Of a stretch of 14,519 nt of DNA, positions 1-7,987 are shown in pieces. A program made the translations under genes and the position numbers. Location of the stretch: the NCBI GenBank assembly GCA_964650405.1, contig CAZYTO010000142.1:1-14519 (forward strand). The letters run 5' to 3'. Each line of letters starts with the position of its first letter. The first letter of the stretch is position 1. Below the pieces are notes generated by a model, which was not told where the DNA came from, did not search any database, and was given only the letters and a program-made list of their open reading frames with translations. Source of the stretch: CAZYTO01 sp964650405. GTDB taxonomy: Bacteria > Acidobacteriota > Thermoanaerobaculia > Gp7-AA8.

Positions 1-519
1 CCCAGGAATCGCGGGTCATCGCAGGTCAAGCTGCTCGTTACCAAGGCCCATACGCTCAAGCGGACTGACCTGGCGCCGAATGCGACTGGTTGCAATCAGA
101 ACCTCGCCACGGTCAACCTGCATTCGTTGCGGTTGCAGGACCAGACCAGTGCCAACCTGCCGACCGACAACCGTTTCAACGACATCAGGATCGACCGGTA
201 TCAGATCAGCTACTTCCGCACGGACGGCGGCAGGGCCATTCCGCAACCGTTCGTTCGCTCCATTTCCGGTCTCATCGTCGCCGGCGGCTCCTCGCAGCTG
301 CTGACCAGTTTCGTGGCCTTTCAGCCTGATGCCGTGACGCAGGCACCGTTCGCCTCGCTCCTTCCCGTGAACGGCGGGCGCGACCCGGAGACGGGCAAGG
401 CCTTCGTGCAGATGGACGTGGTTCTGACCGTCTTCGGCCAGACCCTGGCGGGAGAGAGCGTCTCCGGATCGACGCGCATTCCGCTCACATTCTGTTTCTC
501 TTGTAACGGTTGCGCGTAA
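1..519 (+). CDS. Unrecognised protein, C-terminal part (5' end outside window)
   Basis: The frame is open from base 1 to a TAA at 517-519, giving 172 visible residues; the start lies upstream. I do not recognise a family. The visible part looks like a beta-rich, probably extracytoplasmic domain: short alternating hydrophobic strands, many Thr/Ser/Gln, few charges and no predicted membrane helix. It ends in a cysteine cluster, CFSCNGCA, i.e. CxxCxxC within the last eight residues. Only 40 nt separate it from the following lipoprotein gene, so the two probably share a transcript and may both act at the envelope. That shared role is inference. An internal TTG at 127 could be read as a start, but the open frame upstream continues the same residue character, so I treat the gene as truncated by the window edge. 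Confidence 0.6.
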   Translation, partial: PRNRGSSQVKLLVTKAHTLKRTDLAPNATGCNQNLATVNLHSLRLQDQTSANLPTDNRFNDIRIDRYQISYFRTDGGRAIPQPFVRSISGLIVAGGSSQLLTSFVAFQPDAVTQAPFASLLPVNGGRDPETGKAFVQMDVVLTVFGQTLAGESVSGSTRIPLTFCFSCNGCA

Positions 520-559
520 CCGCGCGCTGTGTGGGTGTGTTGGTGAATCGGGGGACAAG

Positions 560-2548
560 ATGAATAACTACGGAACGCGCAAGTGGATGGTGGCGCTGCT
601 GGCGCTGGTGCTCGTCGTGGCAATGACGGGCTGCAAGAGCGAGTCGAGCCCCACGGCACCAAACCCGACGGGAAGTAGCGGCGGAACCGGTCCGACCACG
701 CCCCCCAGCGGCGCGACGGTCACGCTCACCGTCTCCAACAGCACGCCTGTGGTCGATTCGAGCTCGGTCATCACGGCCACGGTCACCCAGGGCGGCACCA
801 CCGTTCCGAACGGTACGGCCGTCGAGTTCCAGACGGACGCCGGCTCGTTCGTTCAGGGCGCCAATCCGGCGGTGTTGACGGTGATCAAGACCACCACGAA
901 CGGTGTGGCGCAGATCACGATCTTCTCGAGCACGGCCGTCACGGCGACGATCACGGCCACGGTGAACAACGTCACGAAGAGCACCTCCGTACGATTCGTC
1001 GATAAGCCGGTCGTCCCGGTGACTCCATCGACCGCTCCGACCATCACCGGTGTGACTCCCTCCATCGGCAGTCCGGCGGGCGGGCAGATCATCACCATCA
1101 GCGGCACGAACTTCAAAGCACCGGTGGTCGTCCTCTTCGACGCGGGCACGGGTGCTTCGCCCACTCCGGTCACGGTCGTGTCGGTGACGGATTCGGCCAT
1201 CCAGGTCATCACCCCGAGGATCAACATCGCGGCCGGACAGCAGCAGAAATTCAGCATCACGGTCATCACGCAGCAAGGCTCGGCGTCGGAACAGCGTGTT
1301 TCGGCCGCCGGCGCATTCACGTTCCAGCTCGATGTCCTTACCCCGTCCCCGACGACGGCCAGCCCGGCTACCGGACCGATCGACGGCGGTACCCGAGTGA
1401 CCATCTTCGGCAGCGGCTTCCAGTCTCCTGTCCAGGTCTTCTTCGGCGCCGCCGAAGCTCAGGTGATCAAGGTGGCCTTCGACCAGCTTCAGGTCATCAC
1501 ACCCACGGCGCGCAGCGCCGGTGTGACGGTGGGTAACGTCGGCATCCGCATCATCAACGTCAACTCGGCGAAGGAAGCGACGCTGGCAGCAGGCTTTGCC
1601 TACTCCGAGAAGATGACCATCACCGCCGTCGGACCGACGGAAGGGCCCGCCCTCGGCGGCACCCGCGTGACGATCGAAGGAAACGGTTTCGATACCGGCG
1701 GCGTAGCCGTCGTCATCGGCGGCGTCGGTGCGGCACCGGTATTCGTCTCCGGCACGAAGCTCATCGCCATCACGGGAGCACCGGTGATCACGGGTTGCTC
1801 GAACGTGGCCGGACCGATTTCCGTGGTGAACATCAACAACGGCGATTCGGCCAATGCCGGCGTCCAGTTCACCTTCATCGTGCAGAAGCCGATCATCCTC
1901 AGCGTCACCAACCCGGTAACACCCGGGGCGATGGCCACCATCACCGTCCAGGGCCAGCCAAGCATTCCCCGCATCACCATCAATGGCCAGTCCGTGCAGA
2001 TCACGGCCACGAGCGTGAACGCAGCCAACAACACCACCACGTATACCGTCATCGTCCCGTCGAACCTGCAGCCGAAGACCCAGGCATGCTCCGGTATCCC
2101 CGGCGTCCTGGCTCTCCTGCAGACCGGATTCGACATCGTGATCACCGACGTAGTGAACGGATGTACGGACACGCTGACCCAGGGTGCGGTCATCAATCCG
2201 CCCAACGCCGTGGTAGCCCTCTCGCCGGCCACCTTCTCGTCGTTCAGTTCGACGCTGCCGGTAGTCGGTCCGCCGGCGGTGCCAGGCACGCCGGCGCCGG
2301 CGCAGACCGTGACGGTGACCAACACCGGAATCGGCACCTTGACGGTCAACAGCGTCACGCAGGCGGGCGCCGGCTGCGCGAACTTCGCGGTTTCGAATCC
2401 GGCCACTCCGGTCGGGCTGAATCAATGCGATCCGTTCCCCATCCAGGTGAATTACACCCGCTCAACGCCGGGAACCGACCAGTGCACGCTGACGGTCAAT
2501 ACGACCGGCGGGAGCCGTACACTGACGCTGAGCGGTCAGGCACAGTAG
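560..2548 (+). CDS. IPT/TIG-domain lipoprotein with N-terminal Ig-like domain
   Basis: This 662-residue protein starts at an ATG preceded by a purine-rich GGGGGACAAG site. Residues 1-25 form a lipoprotein signal: positive start, hydrophobic core, then AMTGC with Cys25 as the expected lipidated residue. A Ser/Thr/Pro/Gly linker follows. Residues about 50-150 resemble a bacterial Ig-like (Big/invasin) domain. Three IPT/TIG Ig-like domains follow at about 159-257, 260-348 and 352-445, each with the family's paired motif of PxxGxxxGG and then GTNF, GSGF or GNGF. A degenerate fourth repeat covers about 443-545. Residues 549-662 form a beta domain with several Cys, similar to the 'choice-of-anchor' or ASH type. 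Such modular proteins are surface adhesins or structural lipoproteins; the ligand cannot be told. A hairpin terminator ends the unit. Confidence 0.85.
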   Translation: MNNYGTRKWMVALLALVLVVAMTGCKSESSPTAPNPTGSSGGTGPTTPPSGATVTLTVSNSTPVVDSSSVITATVTQGGTTVPNGTAVEFQTDAGSFVQGANPAVLTVIKTTTNGVAQITIFSSTAVTATITATVNNVTKSTSVRFVDKPVVPVTPSTAPTITGVTPSIGSPAGGQIITISGTNFKAPVVVLFDAGTGASPTPVTVVSVTDSAIQVITPRINIAAGQQQKFSITVITQQGSASEQRVSAAGAFTFQLDVLTPSPTTASPATGPIDGGTRVTIFGSGFQSPVQVFFGAAEAQVIKVAFDQLQVITPTARSAGVTVGNVGIRIINVNSAKEATLAAGFAYSEKMTITAVGPTEGPALGGTRVTIEGNGFDTGGVAVVIGGVGAAPVFVSGTKLIAITGAPVITGCSNVAGPISVVNINNGDSANAGVQFTFIVQKPIILSVTNPVTPGAMATITVQGQPSIPRITINGQSVQITATSVNAANNTTTYTVIVPSNLQPKTQACSGIPGVLALLQTGFDIVITDVVNGCTDTLTQGAVINPPNAVVALSPATFSSFSSTLPVVGPPAVPGTPAPAQTVTVTNTGIGTLTVNSVTQAGAGCANFAVSNPATPVGLNQCDPFPIQVNYTRSTPGTDQCTLTVNTTGGSRTLTLSGQAQ

Positions 2549-2578
2549 CAACGCGGAGTACACGAACATCGAAGTGAC

Positions 2579-2609
2579 GAGCCGCCCCTTCGTGGGGCGG
2601 TTCGTTTCT
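2579..2609 (+). terminator. GC-hairpin terminator after the lipoprotein gene
   Basis: GAGCCGCCCC (2579-2588) pairs with GGGGCGGTTC (2594-2603) around a 5-nt TTCGT loop. The stem is 10 bp with one G-U pair, followed by the short U-rich GTTTCT. It lies 30 nt after the TAG at 2546-2548. It is the only conventional intrinsic terminator seen in the window; the later gaps carry the tandem/inverted elements instead. Confidence 0.7.
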
Positions 2610-2621
2610 GCGGCAATGAGG

Positions 2622-2650
2622 TTGCGCAGCCCCGCAGGTTGAGAAAGAAT
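2622..2650 (+). promoter_or_regulatory. Weak sigma-70-like promoter candidate for the TPR/roadblock/accBC cluster
   Basis: TTGCGC (2622-2627) and AAGAAT (2645-2650) are separated by 17 nt, 17 nt before the ATG at 2668 and just after the terminator. Both hexamers are poor matches. The call rests mostly on position: a new transcript should begin in this gap. Confidence 0.2.
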
Positions 2651-2667
2651 TCGCAGGCCAACGCGCC

Positions 2668-3990
2668 ATGGCTCAAGGGCCCAGCAATCCGAAGATCGAA
2701 GAGCTGCGATTCCGGCTCAAGGCGGATCCGAAGAGCCGACTCTTCTATCCGCTGGCCGAGGAATTGCGCAAAGTCTCGCAATTCGCCGAGGCTGAGCAGG
2801 TGCTGCGCACCGGCCTCACGCACCATTCCACCTATCTTTCCGCCTGGGCCAGCCTCGGCCGCGTCCTCCGTGAACTGGGCAAGAACCGGGAGGCCGTGGA
2901 CGCCCTGTCGAAAGCTCTCCAGCTCGATCCGGGAAACGTCGTGGCAGCCCGTCTCCTCGCCGACGCCTACCTCGCCCTCGGCGAGAAGGTCGAAGCGATC
3001 AAGAAGTACAAGCTCGTTCACGCCCTCCTCCCGTCTGACGAACAGGTCGAGGAGATCATCAGCACGCTCGACGCGGAGCTCAACCCGCCCTCCGCACCTC
3101 CGCCGCCCGCGGCGCCGGCCGTGCAGCCGGAGCCACTTCCGTTTGCCGAAGCACCCGAGCGCGAAGCGCTTCCTTTCGCGGGAACCGCGACGCCCGCAGC
3201 GGCAGTCGCCGCGGAGCCAGAACCGCTTCCCTTCTCGGAGGAGCCGCCTGCTGCGGCCTCCACGCCATTCCTGGCGGAGCCGGAGCCCGGTCTCTGGATG
3301 TCTGAGCCCCCGATCCCCGAGACTCCTCCGATCCCCGATCCCGATCCGGTGAATCCCCAAGAAGTAATCACGAGCGACTACCTGCTGGAGCCGGCGGTCG
3401 ACTCCGGGCCCGTACCGGAACCTGCGTCGCTTCCCCTGGAGGCGACCTCCGTGGACGACTCGCCGTTCGCCAGCGACGACGCGGCCATTCTGGCTGCCGC
3501 CGAGCACACGTTTGTCGAGGAGGAGGGCGCCGCCACCGCCGAAGCGGAGCCGATGCCGGCGCATTCAGAGAGTCCGTTTCAGGAGCCGCCCGCGGCGGCG
3601 TCGACTCAGGAGGCGATCGCCGAGGAGGTGTCCGTCGGGAATGAGGTCGGGGATGCCCCGATGACGGCCGGGGAGACGGCCGCCGAGCTCCATACGCCCA
3701 CCGTGGAGACGCCGTTCTCGTTCGATGAGCCGCTGCCCGCCGCCGCCGCGCCGGCGGAGGATCTCGCCGAGAACGTGGTCATGGCCGACCTCTACGAACG
3801 CCAGGGACTGGCGGAAAAGGCGCGGGAGATCTATGAGCACATCCTGCAGCGCGAGCCGCAGAACACGCTCGTACGGGCGAGACTCGAGTCACTCACCTCG
3901 CCGGAGGCAGGCGGTTCAAGGAATCCCAGGGTAACGAAGCTGGAGCAGTGGCTGTCCAAGGTGGGTCGCAAAGAGGTCAGCCGTGTTTAG
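2668..3990 (+). CDS. TPR protein with long Pro/Ala/Glu-rich linker and repeated PF motifs
   Basis: A 440-residue, probably cytoplasmic protein; no signal peptide or membrane helix is seen. Residues about 8-137 form three to four tetratricopeptide repeats with typical helix pairs such as AWASLGRVLRELGK and AARLLADAYLALGE. Residues about 138-370 are a low-complexity Pro/Ala/Glu linker, likely disordered, carrying seven 'PF' motifs (Phe159, 170, 189, 201, 267, 304, 350), several within EPLPF or SPF next to acidic residues. A final TPR-like helix pair (VVMADLYERQGLAEKAREIYEHI) and a basic tail end the protein. TPRs are protein-binding scaffolds. Its stop overlaps the roadblock gene by 8 nt, so the two are probably translationally coupled and may be partners. 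The start lacks a strong ribosome site. No specific function is assigned. Confidence 0.85.
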   Translation: MAQGPSNPKIEELRFRLKADPKSRLFYPLAEELRKVSQFAEAEQVLRTGLTHHSTYLSAWASLGRVLRELGKNREAVDALSKALQLDPGNVVAARLLADAYLALGEKVEAIKKYKLVHALLPSDEQVEEIISTLDAELNPPSAPPPPAAPAVQPEPLPFAEAPEREALPFAGTATPAAAVAAEPEPLPFSEEPPAAASTPFLAEPEPGLWMSEPPIPETPPIPDPDPVNPQEVITSDYLLEPAVDSGPVPEPASLPLEATSVDDSPFASDDAAILAAAEHTFVEEEGAATAEAEPMPAHSESPFQEPPAAASTQEAIAEEVSVGNEVGDAPMTAGETAAELHTPTVETPFSFDEPLPAAAAPAEDLAENVVMADLYERQGLAEKAREIYEHILQREPQNTLVRARLESLTSPEAGGSRNPRVTKLEQWLSKVGRKEVSRV

Positions 3991-4336
3991 GGAAGTGCTG
4001 GCCGGCATACGTGAACGCGTCGAAGGAACATTGGCAGTCAGCCTCATCGGCCTCGACGGCATCGCCGTCGAATCCCTTCGGGGCAACGGCGTACCGCTGG
4101 ATGCCATGGGCGCGGAGTTCGGCAGTTTCGTCAAGTCGATCCGGGTGTCGGATACCGAGTTCCATACCGGCGATGTGCAGCAGCTCTCGCTGGTCACGGA
4201 CCGCTATGTCTGCTTCCTTTCGGCAGTCACTCCGGAGTACTTTGTGCTGCTCGTGATGGATCCGGGCGGGAACTACGGCCGGGCGCGCTTCGAATTGGCG
4301 CGGGCCCGGCACCTGCTGCGCGATGAGCTCGTCTGA
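3983..4336 (+). CDS. Roadblock/LC7 (MglB-like) domain protein
   Basis: A 117-residue protein starting at GTG 3983, inside the end of the TPR gene, with GAGG at 3973-3976 as ribosome site. Its whole length fits one roadblock/LC7 domain: an N-terminal helix (FREVLAGIRERVEG), the strand-turn 'AVSLIGLDGIAVES', a central helix, then strands ending in YFVLLVMDPGGNYG and a C-terminal helix. Proteins of this family dimerise and often act as activators or scaffolds for small Ras-like GTPases such as MglA. No GTPase gene is in the window. Its place between the TPR gene and accB, 9 nt before accB, suggests co-expression with fatty-acid synthesis genes. What it regulates is unknown. Confidence 0.8.
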   Translation: MFREVLAGIRERVEGTLAVSLIGLDGIAVESLRGNGVPLDAMGAEFGSFVKSIRVSDTEFHTGDVQQLSLVTDRYVCFLSAVTPEYFVLLVMDPGGNYGRARFELARARHLLRDELV

Positions 4337-4345
4337 GGAGTCGAA

Positions 4346-4855
<510 letters not shown>

Positions 4856-4956
4856 GGTCCGCCGCCGCCGGCTGACGGAGGCCGGCCATCCGCGCCGATG
4901 CGGCCCGATGGCACAGCTCCCGACTCCGGAAGCCGACGACTAAGAACCGACCAGTC

Positions 4957-6294
<1,338 letters not shown>

Positions 6295-6298
6295 ATGC

Positions 6299-6403
6299 TC
6301 GTTGTTCGTTGTTCGTTGTTCGTTCTCCGTTGTTCGTGATTCCCGGGTGTCGCGAGGACGAACAACGAACAACGGACAACGAACAACGGACAACGAACAA
6401 CGA
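6299..6403. repeat. Tandem/inverted heptamer element A (TTGTTCG ... CGAACAA)
   Basis: The left arm (6302-6336) has five contiguous heptamers: TTGTTCG three times, TTCTCCG, TTGTTCG. The right arm (6359-6400) has six: CGAACAA, CGAACAA, CGGACAA, CGAACAA, CGGACAA, CGAACAA. Pairing 6299-6336 with 6366-6403 gives a 38-position stem with 36 Watson-Crick pairs, one G-U pair and one mismatch. The variant TTCTCCG unit falls opposite a variant CGGACAA unit. The element starts 5 nt after the accC stop. No U-run follows, so it is not a textbook intrinsic terminator. It could end or stabilise the accC transcript. Confidence 0.9.
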
Positions 6404-6434
6404 CCCCGAGTACCTGCCCGGGAATCGCTGGAGT

Positions 6435-6440
6435 GATACA
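6435..6440 (+). promoter_or_regulatory. Possible -10 element for aroK
   Basis: GATACA within GTGATACAT lies 18 nt before the aroK ATG, just downstream of repeat element A. No convincing -35 is seen. It would give a leader of about 12 nt, consistent with the lack of a clear ribosome site before aroK. Weak evidence. Confidence 0.2.
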
Positions 6441-6458
6441 TTTGTGGTGTCTTCAGCG

Positions 6459-6995
6459 ATGAAAATCTATCTCGTGGGCTTCATGGGGGCGGGAAAGACC
6501 ACGGTCGGCCGCGAGCTGGCGGCCCGGATCGACGCCCCGTTCTTCGACCTCGACGAGCTGATCGTCGCGGCCGAGAAGCTGTCCATCAAGGACATCTTCG
6601 TGACCCGGGGGGAGGCCTATTTCCGCAAGCGCGAGCGCGACGTCCTCCGCTCGACGCACTACCTGGAGCGGGCCATCATCGCTACGGGCGGCGGGACGTT
6701 CACCTTCGACGAGAACGTTCAGTTCATCCAGCAGGAGGGCCTGTCGGTCTACCTGGCCGCGCCGTATGCCCTCCTGCGCTCGCGCATCGAGGTCAAGGGC
6801 GACCGGCCGTTGTTCCGGGATGACTTCGCCACCCTGGAGCTCTTCACCAACCGGCTTCGCTACTACAAGATGTCCGATGTGACCCTGGAGATCCGGGAGC
6901 AGGAGACGCCGTCGGAGATCGTGGAGCGGCTGGTGCTGGAGCTGCCGAAGAACTTCCTGGAATCGGTGCGCCGCGTGGCGCGGAGGAGCATTTGA
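6459..6995 (+). CDS. aroK: Shikimate kinase
   Basis: A 178-residue cytoplasmic enzyme that phosphorylates shikimate at the 3-hydroxyl with ATP in the chorismate pathway. The frame stays open upstream, but the ATG at 6459 is chosen because the family begins right there (MKIYLVGFMGAGKTTVG). It has the Walker A loop GFMGAGKT (residues 7-14, Lys13), the substrate aspartates in FFDLDEL (Asp30, Asp32), Arg56 in YFRKRE, the GGG substrate loop at 77-79, the lid arginine in RPLF, and the later Arg in NRLRYY. Length is normal. It is separated from accC by repeat element A, and its stop overlaps the next gene by 4 nt, so it is probably cotranscribed with the phosphoesterase. No other aro gene is nearby. 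The symbol follows convention; aroL would be the alternative name. Confidence 0.93.
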   Translation: MKIYLVGFMGAGKTTVGRELAARIDAPFFDLDELIVAAEKLSIKDIFVTRGEAYFRKRERDVLRSTHYLERAIIATGGGTFTFDENVQFIQQEGLSVYLAAPYALLRSRIEVKGDRPLFRDDFATLELFTNRLRYYKMSDVTLEIREQETPSEIVERLVLELPKNFLESVRRVARRSI

Positions 6996-7732
6996 GGTCG
7001 CTCATCGTCAGCGACCTGCACTCCAACGCCGAGGCCCTCAAGGCGGTGATGGCCCGGGTGCGGCGCAAGAAGTTCGACCGGGTGATCTGCCTCGGCGACT
7101 TTGTCGGCTACGGGGCACAGCCCAACCAGGTGCTCGACACCATGCGTACGATGAAGGCGACCAAGCTCTACATCCGCGGCAATCACGACCGCGTCGCCTC
7201 CGGCGCCGACGAGGGGGAAGACTTCAATCACGCGGCGCGCTTCGCCGCATACTGGACGCGCGACCACCTCTCCGCGCCGAATCGCCGCTTCCTCCAGTCC
7301 CTGCCCCTCGGCCCCATCCGCGAGGATTCGCTTCTCGTCTGCCATGGCGCCCCCCATGACGAGGACGAGTACGTCTTCAACGAGGGGAACGCCCGAAGGA
7401 TCTTCGAGTGGGATGACTCGCCGATCATCCTCTACGGCCACACCCACCTGCCGGTCATCTTCACCATGGACGCCCGCGAGCGCATCCGCGGCTACGCCGT
7501 ACGCGGCGACGCGCGGGTGAAGCTCGACCCCTCGCTCCGCTACCTCATCAACCCCGGCTCGGTCGGCCAGCCCCGCGACCGCAACCCGCAGGCATCGTTC
7601 GCCATGCTCGACCTCGGCAAACGGACCGTCCACTTCTTCCGTGTCGACTACGATGTAGAAAAGACCCAGGCGTCGATTCTCAAGGCCGGCCTTCCGCCGA
7701 TCCTGGCCCACCGGCTGAGGCATGGGACGTAG
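6992..7732 (+). CDS. YfcE-like metallophosphoesterase
   Basis: A 246-residue cytoplasmic protein of the calcineurin-like phosphoesterase superfamily. It starts at TTG 6992, overlapping the aroK stop (TTGA), with GGAGGAG at 6982-6988. All dimetal-site motifs are present in order: DLH (Asp8, His10), GDxxGYG (Asp36), GNHD (63-66), HGAPHDE (His118) and GHTH (149-152). The late NPGSVGQPRD segment is typical of the YfcE/MJ0936 group. Such enzymes hydrolyse phosphodiesters or nucleotides with Mn or similar metals; the natural substrate cannot be read from sequence. Coupling to aroK suggests co-expression rather than a shared pathway. A tandem/inverted repeat element begins 3 nt after the stop. Confidence 0.9.
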   Translation: MRSLIVSDLHSNAEALKAVMARVRRKKFDRVICLGDFVGYGAQPNQVLDTMRTMKATKLYIRGNHDRVASGADEGEDFNHAARFAAYWTRDHLSAPNRRFLQSLPLGPIREDSLLVCHGAPHDEDEYVFNEGNARRIFEWDDSPIILYGHTHLPVIFTMDARERIRGYAVRGDARVKLDPSLRYLINPGSVGQPRDRNPQASFAMLDLGKRTVHFFRVDYDVEKTQASILKAGLPPILAHRLRHGT

Positions 7733-7735
7733 GAC

Positions 7736-7818
7736 GAGTGCCGAGTGCCGAGTGCTGAGTGCCGAGGTTTGAAACGAGGATCGCTCGGTAACCCGCAAAA
7801 CCCTGGCACTCGGCACTG
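7736..7818. repeat. Tandem/inverted heptamer element B (GAGTGCC ... GGCACTC)
   Basis: The left arm is four contiguous heptamers (7736-7763): GAGTGCC, GAGTGCC, GAGTGCT, GAGTGCC. The right arm is two (7805-7818): GGCACTC, GGCACTG. Pairing 7750-7763 with 7805-7818 gives 12 Watson-Crick pairs, one G-U pair and one mismatch around a 41-nt loop. It starts 3 nt after the phosphoesterase stop. The same heptamer recurs in element E at the NtrC stop. The remaining 117 nt up to 7935 show nothing I can name. Confidence 0.85.
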
Positions 7819-7935
7819 CTTCTCAGTCCTTCCCCGGTGACGGGCTGTCCTCACCTGTGGAGCAATTCCGTGACACGGCCGTTGTCTGCCGCCCGCAACT
7901 CTCTGATTCCAAATGAGGAATACTCGTCCGTACGA

Positions 7936-7950
7936 TGGCACGTGGCCCGC
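7936..7950 (+). promoter_or_regulatory. Possible sigma-54 (-24/-12) promoter for the FecR-domain gene
   Basis: TGGCACG (7936-7942) matches the -24 consensus fully. The -12 part reads CCGC (7947-7950) instead of TTGC, but the invariant GG and GC are exactly 12 nt apart. Transcription would start near 7962, ahead of the AGGAG at 7974-7978 and the ATG at 7988. A sigma-54 activator gene lies 4 kb downstream. A chance match in GC-rich DNA is possible. Confidence 0.35.
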
Positions 7951-7987
7951 ACTCCGTAGTGTCCGGCACATGCAGGAGACACACTCC

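Noticed and set aside
507..522. Small hairpin CGGTT/AACCG across the first stop codon
   Set aside because: Only 5 bp, with no U-run, and the next gene starts 40 nt on. Probably chance.
485..2425. Long minus-strand open frame (646 codons) opposite the IPT/TIG lipoprotein gene
   Set aside because: Its translation is Arg/Asp/Gly-rich with no domain or signal, typical of antisense frames in GC-rich DNA. The plus-strand gene has a lipobox and clear repeats.
4868..4895. GCCGGC...GCCGGC hairpin between accB and accC as a terminator or attenuator
   Set aside because: The 6-bp arms are themselves palindromes common in GC-rich DNA, no U-run follows, and accBC are expected to be cotranscribed.
6299..6403. 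Conventional rho-independent terminator call for repeat elements A-E
   Set aside because: Stems are far longer than usual, the loops in A, B, D and E are large, and no U-run follows. They may still end transcripts, so they are reported as repeats.
7804..7819. Second sigma-54-like match starting TGGCAC in element B
   Set aside because: The following CTGC is one base out of register with the required 12-nt GG-to-GC spacing, and the match is formed by the repeat units themselves.
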